Assembly (NCBI GenBank): GCA_965198825.1
Contig: CBDAQB010000001.1
Coordinates: forward strand, 620,001 to 684,000
DNA from: BOG-908 sp965198825
GTDB lineage: Bacteria; Pseudomonadota; Alphaproteobacteria; Acetobacterales; Acetobacteraceae
Length of the DNA stretch: 64,000 nucleotides
Reading direction: 5' to 3'
This document shows, in pieces, positions 8,390 to 17,523 of the stretch. The notes below the pieces were generated by a model that was not told the origin of the DNA, made no database searches, and saw nothing but the letters and a program-made list of their open reading frames with translations. A program made the position numbers and the translations under genes. Within the stretch, counting starts at the first letter, position 1, and each line of letters opens with the position of its first letter.

Positions 8390-8487
8390 CGGGTCATATC
8401 TCTCGTGGCGTGACCTGGTTCAATGTAACAGAGGCGACGAAGCCCGACCGGTAGCAAATTCGGTCTCCAGGCAGCGCGGCCCTTTGG

Positions 8488-9564
8488 TTAAGCGCCGGCT
8501 GCCAGCGGCTCGAGCATCTGGAGTACGCCCTCCGGTGGACGGTCGAAGCGCTCCTCGCGAGACGGCCGAATTCGCGCGGCATAGCTTTCAGCCGGATCAA
8601 ACGGCGGCCTGCCTTCGCGCCAGCCAAAGGCAAGATAATGCTGCCAACCGGAGGCAAAGACGCCCTGGTCAACGGCAGCCGAAACATCGGCAAAACGCTG
8701 CCGGTAGTAGGCCTCATCGAAGCCCGCCGCACTCGCGACGTCTAGCGCATCCTGGTCGGCTCCCAGCCGCGGCAAAGGGACATCCGCGCGCTCGAAGCCG
8801 CGTCCGGCGCGCGTCGTCACATGACTCTTGTGCAGGTCCCGGTCATCGCGGCGTAGAACCAGAACGTCCTGGTGCCTGTCCCAGCCTTGCTCGACATAGC
8901 TTTCCAGCCGCAGCGCACTGCCATCGAGCAGCGTCTCGAACCAGGCCCGTGCGGTCAGCGAAATGCCGTAAGCCGGATTGCCGCTGTAGCCGCGATAGGC
9001 ATAGCCATCCACCAGATACTGGCCGAGCAGTCCGCAAGCCGCTGGTACGGTGAGCCCGTAAGTCGTGGTACGCAGGCGCTCGGCTACAAACTGTCCGTGG
9101 CTAGTCACAACAAGGCGGCTCTCAGGACCCATGTGCCGCCTGGCGAAGTCAAGGAACTGTCGTGTCTGGTGTTCAGGAAGATGAGTCAGCAGCGACCCCA
9201 CCCAGATCAGGTCGAACGTGCCACCCAGATGCAAATCCCGGAAATTCTCTGCCGAATAGACGCCGCGGGCTTCGAACGCGCGCTGGCTGAAATCGACAGC
9301 GGCACGGTCGAGGTCGCAAACGGTCAGGGCCGCATCCGGATAGGCCGCCCTCAGCATTCGCGCGACGCGGCCAAATCCACACGGCAAGTCAAGGATGGTG
9401 GCTGGGGCTGGCAAACCGGCAAGTGCCGACTCTATAGCCCGAAGCGCAGATACCCCCACCTGAAGATAGCGGTCGTCGCATCCGTCATGCATGGTGTCGA
9501 GAGGAGAGAGTGCGGTGGAAACGCCGGGCCAAGCGAAGTCGGGCGACAGGATCAACTCGGCCAT
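8488..9564 (-). CDS. SAM-dependent methyltransferase with C-terminal FDxxYY repeat module
   Basis: Residues 50-200 of this 358-residue protein form a class I methyltransferase: ILDLPCGFGRVARML is motif I, VCDLDRAAVDFS the acidic loop and FDLIWVGSLLTHL motif IV. Residues 280-320 hold a module beginning FDEAYYRQRFADV and ending HYLAFGWREGRPPF. This short repeat is common in alphaproteobacterial glycan and surface proteins and appears again in the methyltransferase at 17524-18840. The gene is divergent from the epimerase at 9741 and belongs to the glycan cluster. The methylated substrate is unknown. Confidence 0.82.
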   Translation of the reverse strand: MAELILSPDFAWPGVSTALSPLDTMHDGCDDRYLQVGVSALRAIESALAGLPAPATILDLPCGFGRVARMLRAAYPDAALTVCDLDRAAVDFSQRAFEARGVYSAENFRDLHLGGTFDLIWVGSLLTHLPEHQTRQFLDFARRHMGPESRLVVTSHGQFVAERLRTTTYGLTVPAACGLLGQYLVDGYAYRGYSGNPAYGISLTARAWFETLLDGSALRLESYVEQGWDRHQDVLVLRRDDRDLHKSHVTTRAGRGFERADVPLPRLGADQDALDVASAAGFDEAYYRQRFADVSAAVDQGVFASGWQHYLAFGWREGRPPFDPAESYAARIRPSREERFDRPPEGVLQMLEPLAAGA

Positions 9565-9740
9565 CGATGCAACTACTCCCGCATCGGAACGTCATATCAC
9601 GGTCATCTTCAACATACTAGTTGATTTCTGGATCGCTTGTGGGGTGGCATGAGGCGCCGCCGTTCGCCTGCCTCGTGGCGGACAGGATTGCTCTTGCTGG
9701 ATCATAGGGACGGCGCCACGATGTTCGGCCAAATCCATGT

Positions 9741-10706
9741 GTGCATGACGTGACATCCCTCACCGGCGTTCAGTGCCTCGTTCTCGGCGCAGGCGGCTTC
9801 ATCGGCAGTCACTTGTGCTGGGAATTGACCAGATCCGGCGCCAACGTTCACGGCTTCGGCCGCCGCCCATCCTTCAGCGGTTCGCTGCCGCCGCACATGC
9901 GGTTTACCCGCGCCGACTTCACAGACAGGGCGGCGCTAGCCGTCGCCGTGGATGGCGCAGAGGTGGTGTTCCACCTGTTGGGCGGCACCAACCCGGAAGT
10001 ATCCAACAAGGACCCGATCGCGGACCTTCAGGCCAACATCATCGCCTCGGTGCAACTCATGGAACTCTGCCGGGCAGCAGGGGTCCGCCGCATCGTCTTC
10101 GTCTCGTCGGGAGGCGCAGTTTACGGCGTCGCTCCGCCCTCGCCGATCGCGGAAGATGCAGCAACAAATCCAATCTCCGCCTACGGCATCAACAAGCTCA
10201 TGGTGGAAAAATACCTCCAGCTTTTTGCCTACCTCAACGGCCCGGCCGCCATCATCCTGCGTGTCTCAAACCCCTTCGGCCCATACCAGAGCCCCTTCCG
10301 CCGCCAAGGCCTTGTCGCCGCGACAATCGAGACCGTGCTCGCCAAACGACCCGTCGAAATCTGGGGCGACGGCCAGGTCGTGCGTGACTTCCTCTACGTC
10401 GGCGATCTCGCCGAAGCGATGGTCGCCGCTGCCACCTACGACGGACCGGAGCAGGTGATGAATATCGGCTCCTCGGTCGGAAGATCGGTTCTGGATGTCG
10501 TCAATTCCGTTCGCGCAGCACTAGACCGGCCCGAGATCTCCGTCGTGCATCGCAGCTCAAGACGTGCCGATGTGCCCTACAATGTGCTGAACAACGATCG
10601 TGCCAGACACTGCCTGAATTGGACGCCGCGCAGCGACTGGATGTCTAGTCTGCGCGCGACGGCCGATTGGATCAGCCGGGCCTATCCACATGCGGACAGC
10701 AAATGA
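9741..10706 (+). CDS. NAD-dependent epimerase/dehydratase (UDP-glucose 4-epimerase-like)
   Basis: This 321-residue extended short-chain dehydrogenase acts on nucleotide sugars. The NAD site is GAGGFIGSHL near residue 15, the catalytic pair is YGINK around residue 148 with SSGGAVYG ahead of it, and GDGQVVRDFLYVGDLAEA is the typical C-terminal substrate-side motif. Activity is inferred as 4-epimerisation or a related reaction. The start is a GTG at 9741; the nearby ATG at 9737 meets a stop at once. It is the only plus-strand gene inside the glycan region and ends 5 bases before a twin-hairpin element shared with the convergent glycosyltransferase gene. Confidence 0.88.
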   Translation: MHDVTSLTGVQCLVLGAGGFIGSHLCWELTRSGANVHGFGRRPSFSGSLPPHMRFTRADFTDRAALAVAVDGAEVVFHLLGGTNPEVSNKDPIADLQANIIASVQLMELCRAAGVRRIVFVSSGGAVYGVAPPSPIAEDAATNPISAYGINKLMVEKYLQLFAYLNGPAAIILRVSNPFGPYQSPFRRQGLVAATIETVLAKRPVEIWGDGQVVRDFLYVGDLAEAMVAAATYDGPEQVMNIGSSVGRSVLDVVNSVRAALDRPEISVVHRSSRRADVPYNVLNNDRARHCLNWTPRSDWMSSLRATADWISRAYPHADSK

Positions 10707-10711
10707 AAGCA

Positions 10712-10822
10712 CTTCTTTTTTGGAAAAAGAAGCAAAAAACTTTTGGACCTTTAAGTTCGGCACATCCTCAAACACGGCCCAAAGTCGCAAAAGTTTTTTG
10801 GTTCTTTTTTTCAAAAAAGAAC
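10712..10822. repeat. Twin-hairpin element, full copy
   Basis: This copy sits between the convergent epimerase gene (stop 10706) and glycosyltransferase gene (stop 10833). Arm A (10712-10732) closes with C-G and arm B (10801-10822) with G-C. Its location between two 3' ends fits a bidirectional terminator. Confidence 0.9.
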
Positions 10823-10832
10823 ATTCTTCTCT

Positions 10833-12080
10833 TCACCGCAACTCCACCAAAAAGCTGGTCATCTCCTCAACCATCCGCTCAAACGTAAACTGCGCAGCGA
10901 TCCTGCGCCCACCCGACGAAAGCCGCACCCGCAGCCTCCCATCTTTCGCAAGTCGCATGATGCAGGCAGCAAGCTTGGCGGCGTCCCCCTTCGGGAACAG
11001 CAGCCCCGACTTGCCGTCCGAGACGATCTCCACATTGCCGCCGGCGTCGGACGCAATGGTCGGAATGCCCAAGCCAAGCGCATGGATCAGGGTCAGCGAG
11101 AACGGCTCGTAGAGCGACGGGAAGAGGTAGATATCGTGCTCGTTGAACAGTTGCGGCAGCGCGCTCTCGGGAATGCTTGGCTGCAGAACGATGTCCTTGG
11201 ACCGGCCACTCTGCGCAATCACGTCACGCAGCGTCGCCATGTACGCCTTGTCCTGCTCGTCACCCAACAGGGTGAGCTGTATTCCGGTGACGCCCAATGC
11301 TGCCGGATCAAGCAGCCCCAACGCCTCCACCGTCGTGTGCGCGCCTTTCAAATCCACCAGCCGGCCGGCGAACAGCAATCGCAACTTGCCCGGTTCTATC
11401 AGAGTGCTTCGGTCGGCCACCACAGGAGGGTCCGGGTCCAGCCTGACGCCATGATGGACGATGCGAGAACGGGCGAAACCGCAGCCTCCCTCGGCGTATA
11501 GGTCTCTCATGAAAGCCGAACTGAATATGGCCGCGAGTCCTGCGGGTCGGCCACGGCGTCCTCTCAGGGCCGACAACGCCCGCCGCCAGGCAGGTGGCTG
11601 CGGTGGCGGAGCAAACTTCTTTGTGCCATGAACGACATCGGCGAAATAGTCGCGCACGAACGCCGGATTGCGCATGACCAGCAGCCAATTGTCAGTCAGC
11701 ATCAAAGCGCAGGGAACGCCGCTGGCCTCGAGCGCATCCAGCATGCTGCCGTCGAGGAAGAACAGGTTCCAGGCATAGATAACATCCGGGCGAACGGCGC
11801 CAATCACCCCCCGCAGCCTGTCGAGGTTGGCAAGGTTGATCGCCGCGCGATCCTCGGCGGTTCCGGCGAATGGCGCGTAAACATCGGACCCGGTGAGCAG
11901 CTTGAGGTCGCGCAGGATCGTCTGGCCAGGATAGTCCGCGACCGCGCCGCCGTAGTGACTGGTGAGCACGGTGATGTCGTGGCCCTCGGCAGCAAGCCGG
12001 CTGGCCACGGCGAAACAAAGCCGTTCGTAGCCGCCGATGACATTCGGCGGATAGAGATTGCTGATGATCAGAATGCGCAT
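10833..12080 (-). CDS. Family 4 glycosyltransferase
   Basis: This 415-residue GT-B fold enzyme probably transfers an activated sugar to a surface glycan at the cytoplasmic membrane. The N-terminus ILIISNLYPPNVIGGYERL is the typical GT4 opening with a GG loop. The C-terminal half has LRLLFAGRLVDLKGA and LFPSLYEPFSLTLIHALGLG, with the conserved E-x7-E nucleotide-sugar motif. The ATG at 12080 is used (a TTG precedes it). It shares one base with the stop of the upstream family 2 transferase gene (TGATG), so the two are coupled. Donor and acceptor are unknown. Confidence 0.9.
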   Translation of the reverse strand: MRILIISNLYPPNVIGGYERLCFAVASRLAAEGHDITVLTSHYGGAVADYPGQTILRDLKLLTGSDVYAPFAGTAEDRAAINLANLDRLRGVIGAVRPDVIYAWNLFFLDGSMLDALEASGVPCALMLTDNWLLVMRNPAFVRDYFADVVHGTKKFAPPPQPPAWRRALSALRGRRGRPAGLAAIFSSAFMRDLYAEGGCGFARSRIVHHGVRLDPDPPVVADRSTLIEPGKLRLLFAGRLVDLKGAHTTVEALGLLDPAALGVTGIQLTLLGDEQDKAYMATLRDVIAQSGRSKDIVLQPSIPESALPQLFNEHDIYLFPSLYEPFSLTLIHALGLGIPTIASDAGGNVEIVSDGKSGLLFPKGDAAKLAACIMRLAKDGRLRVRLSSGGRRIAAQFTFERMVEEMTSFLVELR

Positions 12081-13006
12081 CAAACCCAGGCCCGCACACG
12101 CGCCATGAAAGCCTCATCCTTTAAAATAGGGCTCGCGTGCAGCGATGGCGCGCGATGCCGGCGCAGATACGCCATGCAAGGCGCCGCCGCTGCATCAAGC
12201 TCATGTCGCCGCAAAACTGCCTGCGCCGCCGCGGCATGATCCCAATCGGGCGCGGGCGCACCAGGCCGGTCCCAGAGGGTCGTTAAATAGGCGGCGGCGG
12301 AAACCGCCCAATCCATGCGCACGCCGCGATGGTCCTCCTTGATCGTATTGCCTGAATGAACGCGGTAACGCAGCAGCGGCTGCTCGACCAACGCTACGCG
12401 CCTACCAAGAGCCAGCGCGCGCAACAACCAATCCAGGTCATGCGTATAGCGCAGCGCGGCAAATGGGCCGACCTGCTTCCAAGCGGTTCGCCTGAAAAGC
12501 AAGTTCGATGTGGTCATCACGAAATTTCCGTTCAGCAGCGCCACGCCCATTTCGGTGCCATCGCGATGCACCTGCCTGGCCGCTTCATACCAGGGGTTTT
12601 CCGTCGCCGCTCCTGTGTCGTCCATGAACAGCAGATCCGAGGCGGCAATGTCGGCGCCATCCTCGAGCGCCGCAGCGAGCGCCGCCATGCGCCCCGGCAC
12701 GAAGGCATCGTCTGAATTCAAAATAGCCAGCAGGCTCCCGCTGCACTCGCTGATCGCCCTGTTGATCGCCGCATGCGCGCCCGCATTCGCCTGCCTGATC
12801 AGCCGGACGCGCGCGTCCTTCGCAGCAAGCCGCTCCACCACGGCGGCCGACCCGTCCGTCGACCCGTCATCGACCACCACGATCTCCGACACCCACTCGC
12901 CCTGCTCCAGCGCACTCTCCAAGGCCTGCGCAATGAAAGGCGCATGGTTGTAGAGCGGCACGGCGACGGAAACCCGTGCCGATCGGCGTGATCGCCATTT
13001 GAACAT
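12080..13006 (-). CDS. Family 2 glycosyltransferase
   Basis: This 308-residue GT-A fold transferase starts VSVAVPLYNHAPFIAQAL and EIVVVDDGSTDGS, the family 2 nucleotide-binding strands. The metal-binding aspartates lie in LLAILNSDDAFVPG, and THDLDWLLRAL is the acceptor-side acidic motif. It is expected to act in the cytoplasm on a lipid-linked glycan. It is coupled to the downstream family 4 transferase gene by a 1-base overlap and lies 4 bases after the 1499-residue gene, so these are one operon. Sugar specificity cannot be read from the sequence. Confidence 0.9.
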   Translation of the reverse strand: MFKWRSRRSARVSVAVPLYNHAPFIAQALESALEQGEWVSEIVVVDDGSTDGSAAVVERLAAKDARVRLIRQANAGAHAAINRAISECSGSLLAILNSDDAFVPGRMAALAAALEDGADIAASDLLFMDDTGAATENPWYEAARQVHRDGTEMGVALLNGNFVMTTSNLLFRRTAWKQVGPFAALRYTHDLDWLLRALALGRRVALVEQPLLRYRVHSGNTIKEDHRGVRMDWAVSAAAYLTTLWDRPGAPAPDWDHAAAAQAVLRRHELDAAAAPCMAYLRRHRAPSLHASPILKDEAFMARVRAWV

Positions 13007-13010
13007 GCGG

Positions 13011-16000
13011 CTAGATCGCCCGCGTGGCCAACCGGCTTGTCAGTCCTGGCGCCACCCGCGTCATCATGCGCGCCGGGCCCTGCCGAACAGGCAACGTTGC
13101 TGTGCCGCTCAGCATGACGCCATGGTCCGCCACGAATTGGCTGAGCGCAGCGGGCGAAGCCAGATCCGCCGCTGCAGTCGTATCGAACACCAGCGCCGGC
13201 TGCGTAACCTTGAGCCAGCTATGGCCGCTTCTTTCGCAGGCATAGAAATACAGCCGCTCGATGGCGTGTGCAGGCGTGTGATCCACCTGCGCGCCCTCAT
13301 CCGGAAAATCTTCGAACTGCAAACCAAGATCCAGCAGAGGCTTCAGCGCGGCCGGTCTTGCCCAGAACATCGAACCGGACGGAAAATCCAACGCCGCACG
13401 CGGCGACAAGGTAATGCCCATCCGGGCCGCCAAAGCGCTCGCCTCGCGGAAATTGCCGTTCCAGCCGAGCCAAGGGCGTATCGCCTCGTAATGTTGAGGC
13501 GCCACCATGCCGAGGTCCGGCAGCCGCGCGAATGCATCGAGAATGCTGCGCACGATCTCCGGCGATCCCAGCAGCGTCTCGAACAGATACGACCGCCACG
13601 GCGTCAGGAACGGCACGTGCGTGGACATCTTCGAATGCAGATGCAGCACCATGTCGTAGCGCCCGTGCTCTTCCGCGAAACCGATGAGCTTGGGAGCAAT
13701 GTCGCGCCCGCGGTTCGGGGTGACCCGAACCTCCACGGTGCCGCGATCCCACTCCGCAAACACGCGCTGCAGCGTCTCTCTTTTAGCCTCATCGTTGGTC
13801 GAGATGAAAACATCCGCCGCCGGCAGATTGCGTAAATAGAACAGCACCTCCTGCGCAACTTCGATGTGAAACAGGTGGCAGATCACCGCGATCCGCCCGG
13901 GCGCTGTGCCCAGCGGCGGAAAACCGAAAGGCACGGCGACACTCCAGTCCACCTCTGCGGGCCGGCTCGTGTGCGGCTCCTGCGGCTCAAGGAACGGCGG
14001 CGCGATGGGGAGAGGCCGAGGCGCGCCCTCCGGCACCCGGTGCACGATCGGAATACCGGACACCAGCTCGCGCACGCGCTTGGTGAACAACTCCGGCGAA
14101 CAATCGATCCTGGCATGGGCGAGCGCGCTGGCCCGTATCGATTCCCACAAGTCCCGGTCGCCATAAAGCCGTGCGCACGCCGAGGCGAAGGAGGCCGCAT
14201 CGTCGGCCACCAGCAACTCGCGCCCGTCTTCCCAACCCACCTGGCCGGCAATCAGGCCAGTCGCCACCATCGGAATGCCGAGCATGGCCGAATGATGCAC
14301 CTTGTGCGGGATGCCGGCCGCGAACCTTGTCGGCACCACCATCAGCCTGGCGCGCGAGAGCGCTTCGCCAAGGTCGTCTGCCCGTCCAACGAGATCCACA
14401 TCCTTCCCATCGAGCGCCTTGATGGTCTTGGCCGTCGCATCCCCAATAACGGTTAGCCGCAACTCAGGCTTTTTCAGGGCCTGGCGTATCAGCGGCAGCA
14501 CCTCGGCCGCGAACCAGCGCACCGAATCGCTGTTCGGCGCATGATCTTCGCGCATGGCCCCCAGGAATACCATCTGGTCGCGCTCGTCGAAGCCGGTAGC
14601 AATCGGCTCGTCCTCCAACGCATGCCCGATCAAATTCACCTGGCGAACGCCGAAATCCTCGAACGTCGCCTGTTCGGCGGCCGCCACCGAAATGACCGTC
14701 TTTGCCAGACGCGTGAGCGAAACCTCCTCGGCAATCAGCCGGCGGCGTTCGTCAGGGGAAGCCGGCTCACCCGCCTCTTCCTTCTTCTGCAGGGTGCGCG
14801 TGACGAAAAGCGCTTCCGCATCATAGAGCACCGTCACGTCACCAAGCAGGTTCCGCTGCGGCCCGATGACCGTGAGCAGCGACTCCATATTGTGCGGGCG
14901 GCAGACCAGCACGGCGTCGAACTCGCCCGTGCGCGCGCGAAGATACAGCTCCAGCCTGCTCGCTTCAGCGAGGATCTGCACCTCGATGCGCTTGTCCAGC
15001 GCGCGCCGAACGCCGTGCCAATCCTCCTTGAAATGGCTCATCGGGTAAAAGGTCACATCGGCGCCCGCTTCCAGCAATTCGTGCGCGAGCCGGTTGGCGC
15101 GCGGATAACCGCTGCCGAGCTCTGGCTTCGGCACGCGGTCCTCCAGCATCAGGATGCGTGGCGCCTTGCTTCGCCCCCTGCGCGCGACCAGCACGTTCAG
15201 CGGGCTCACCGGATATTGCGTGGATAGCCAATCCTTATGCTGCGCCACGAAGATCGCCTGGTTCGCCGCCTGCAGCCGGATCGCCTCGCCGCCTGGCTTG
15301 GAGCTGCCGAACTCGTAATGCAGGATGACCGCGTCCGGATCATAAACGACGCGGTGCCCACCCTCCCAAAGCCGGACGCAGTAGTCGGTCTCCTCGTAAT
15401 AGGCGGGCGCGAAGCGCTCGTCGAAACCGCCCATCTTCCGGAACAGCTTGGTCGGCGTCAGCAGGAACGCGCCGGAGCAGTAATCCACGTCGCGCTGGAA
15501 CATCACATCCGAACTCGACGGCGCCTCACCACGCGCATAGCCGGAGCACGTGCCGTCCTGCCAAATGATCGAGCCGGCCTCTTGCAAGGTGCCGTCGGGC
15601 AGGATGATTCGCCCCCCGACCGCGCCGATGTCGTCGTCCGAGTCGAGCGTGTTCAAGGCTGCGGCCACCGAGCCAGGCAGCAGTTGCGCGTCGTTGTTCA
15701 GCAGCAGGATGGTCCGCCCGCGCACCGCGCCGGCTGCAAGATTGACGGCGCGCAGGAAGTGCAGGTTCGCACCGTTCTTGAGCAGCCGCGCACCTTCCAG
15801 ACGCCCCAGCAACGCCACGGTCTGATCGGTCGAGCCGTTATCGACGATCACCACCTCCACCCCGAACGGCGCATCGCCAAGCGTCTCCACGATGGAGGAG
15901 AGGCAGGCGAACGTCAGTTCGGCCTGGTTGTACAAAACCAGGATGATGCTGACCTCCGGCGCCTCTGCGTGCGGAAGCACGAGGGACGCCTGGCCGCTGA

Positions 16001-17510
16001 GGAAAGCATCGAGCCGCGCCGCAAAAGCGGTGCGCATCGCCCGCTTCACCGGCGTCTCCGCCGTCACATCGTCGGCTGCGTCGAGAAGCTTGGCGTCGTC
16101 GGCGGCTTTGGCACTGCCTTCATGTTCCAGCGCGGGAGGTGCGAACATGGAGGGCGGAAGAGGCGGCGGCACGAACTGCGGCGGCGTCGCGCCGCCACCC
16201 TTCAGCAGCCGGGTCGCCACACGCAACGGCCGTGTCAGCCGCCACGACGTCGAGCGCACATAGGCCGCCGACACTGCATTGGCGGTGTGGTGGCGCGCGG
16301 CCTGCAGGTCGCGCGCAGCGGATTGCCTGATCGCCTCGCGTTCCAGGCTGATGCGCGTAATCTCCTTCTCGTAAGCCTCCTGCATTTCGAAGCGCACCCG
16401 GCGCTCCTCGCTTACCATGAAGCGCTGGTGGTTAAGGTCATGGAGCAAGGAGGCAGCCAGGCTATCTCGCGACCTGATGAGATCGTCGCGTACTTCGAGC
16501 GACGTCAGCCGCGCCGCCGCAATGTTCCCCAATGCCGCGATCTGTGCGTCCTTGGCGGCGATCACTTCCCGCTTGGCGGCAATCACCGCCTCGAACCACG
16601 CGGCCTCCAAGGCACGCGGGTCGGACGCAGCAGCCGAGGATTGCAAATGGCCTTCCGGCCCTTGGTGCTGCGCGTCAGCGGCAGGCGTATCCGCCTGCGT
16701 CAGCGCCCGAACCTGCGCCGCCTGCACCTGTGCAGCTTGGCTTTGCGCCACCTGGGCCTGCGCCGTCTGCAACAGCGCTTCTAAAGCCTGCGCCCTTGCC
16801 TGCCATTGAAAAGCTTCGCCGCGCGCCGCCACCCGGCGCCGGAACGCGCCCGCGGCCGTCGCATCACCCGAAAGGGCAAACAGCGACTGCATGGCCGCAC
16901 CCTGCTCGGGCCCGATCCCCAGCACGCCCAACCCATTCGAGTGGTCGAACGTGAAAGCCGGATATTGCGTGCTCAGCTCATGCCAGAGCTTCCACACGCC
17001 AAAGTCGCGCTCGCGCACATTGATGTCGTGGAACAGCACCACCGCGCTGGGCGACAGCGCCGAGCGCCAGGTCTCGAGATCGCCACGCACCGCATCGTAA
17101 CTATGCATGCCGTCGATATGCAGAAGATCGACCGAGCCATCCGGAAAATACCCGCGCGCGTCGTCGAACGTGGTGCGCAAAAGCGTCGAGAATTGCCGGA
17201 AATGCTCGAGGTTGAAACGCGTCACCTCGGCAAAGATATCTTCGCCGTAATGTCCCGCATGCTCGTCACCCACCCAGGTATCCACCGCGAACGCCCGCCC
17301 TGTTGGTGCCGTGGCAGCCATGGCCTGACAGAACGCGAAATAGGAATTGCCCGAGTGCGTCCCCAATTCGACGAAAGTGGCTGGCCGCATCTTGCGTATC
17401 AGCCAGAACGCGAACGGGATGTGGCCGGTCCACGGATCCGGCGGTACCACCCGCATCGGCTCCCACAGCAGCTCGTCGTCGCCCTGAACGGGCCCTGTCA
17501 CATCCAGCAT
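13011..17510 (-). CDS. Multidomain glycan enzyme: methyltransferase, GT2, GT4 and rhamnan-synthesis F domains
   Basis: This 1499-residue protein joins several glycan functions. Residues 1-200 are a class I methyltransferase (FVELGTHSGNSYFAFCQ, then VDLLHIDGMHSYDAV). Residues 210-415 are rich in Ala, Gln and charged residues and probably coiled. STSWRLTRPLR follows at 420-430. Residues 519-770 are a family 2 transferase (VSIILVLYNQAELTFACL, IVDNGSTD, LLLNNDAQLLPG). Residues 785-1150 resemble a family 4 transferase. Residues 1190-1480 match rhamnan synthesis protein F, with the typical TPNRGRDIAPKLIGF. Such proteins assemble rhamnose-containing or O-antigen-like glycans. The gene lies 13 bases from its upstream neighbour and 4 from its downstream one, in one operon. 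Confidence 0.88.
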   Translation of the reverse strand: MLDVTGPVQGDDELLWEPMRVVPPDPWTGHIPFAFWLIRKMRPATFVELGTHSGNSYFAFCQAMAATAPTGRAFAVDTWVGDEHAGHYGEDIFAEVTRFNLEHFRQFSTLLRTTFDDARGYFPDGSVDLLHIDGMHSYDAVRGDLETWRSALSPSAVVLFHDINVRERDFGVWKLWHELSTQYPAFTFDHSNGLGVLGIGPEQGAAMQSLFALSGDATAAGAFRRRVAARGEAFQWQARAQALEALLQTAQAQVAQSQAAQVQAAQVRALTQADTPAADAQHQGPEGHLQSSAAASDPRALEAAWFEAVIAAKREVIAAKDAQIAALGNIAAARLTSLEVRDDLIRSRDSLAASLLHDLNHQRFMVSEERRVRFEMQEAYEKEITRISLEREAIRQSAARDLQAARHHTANAVSAAYVRSTSWRLTRPLRVATRLLKGGGATPPQFVPPPLPPSMFAPPALEHEGSAKAADDAKLLDAADDVTAETPVKRAMRTAFAARLDAFLSGQASLVLPHAEAPEVSIILVLYNQAELTFACLSSIVETLGDAPFGVEVVIVDNGSTDQTVALLGRLEGARLLKNGANLHFLRAVNLAAGAVRGRTILLLNNDAQLLPGSVAAALNTLDSDDDIGAVGGRIILPDGTLQEAGSIIWQDGTCSGYARGEAPSSSDVMFQRDVDYCSGAFLLTPTKLFRKMGGFDERFAPAYYEETDYCVRLWEGGHRVVYDPDAVILHYEFGSSKPGGEAIRLQAANQAIFVAQHKDWLSTQYPVSPLNVLVARRGRSKAPRILMLEDRVPKPELGSGYPRANRLAHELLEAGADVTFYPMSHFKEDWHGVRRALDKRIEVQILAEASRLELYLRARTGEFDAVLVCRPHNMESLLTVIGPQRNLLGDVTVLYDAEALFVTRTLQKKEEAGEPASPDERRRLIAEEVSLTRLAKTVISVAAAEQATFEDFGVRQVNLIGHALEDEPIATGFDERDQMVFLGAMREDHAPNSDSVRWFAAEVLPLIRQALKKPELRLTVIGDATAKTIKALDGKDVDLVGRADDLGEALSRARLMVVPTRFAAGIPHKVHHSAMLGIPMVATGLIAGQVGWEDGRELLVADDAASFASACARLYGDRDLWESIRASALAHARIDCSPELFTKRVRELVSGIPIVHRVPEGAPRPLPIAPPFLEPQEPHTSRPAEVDWSVAVPFGFPPLGTAPGRIAVICHLFHIEVAQEVLFYLRNLPAADVFISTNDEAKRETLQRVFAEWDRGTVEVRVTPNRGRDIAPKLIGFAEEHGRYDMVLHLHSKMSTHVPFLTPWRSYLFETLLGSPEIVRSILDAFARLPDLGMVAPQHYEAIRPWLGWNGNFREASALAARMGITLSPRAALDFPSGSMFWARPAALKPLLDLGLQFEDFPDEGAQVDHTPAHAIERLYFYACERSGHSWLKVTQPALVFDTTAAADLASPAALSQFVADHGVMLSGTATLPVRQGPARMMTRVAPGLTSRLATRAI

Positions 17511-17523
17511 TCTGCCGTCTCTC

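Noticed and set aside
10667..10888. Small frames starting or ending inside twin-hairpin elements (also near 5487, 20601, 27126, 63270)
   Set aside because: They encode only the repeated FFFSKKK/FFFEKKKQK-type translation of the element arms.
15237..16784. 515-codon plus-strand frame opposite the 1499-residue gene
   Set aside because: It has no domain, is rich in Arg/Pro and lies fully antisense to clear glycosyltransferase sequence.
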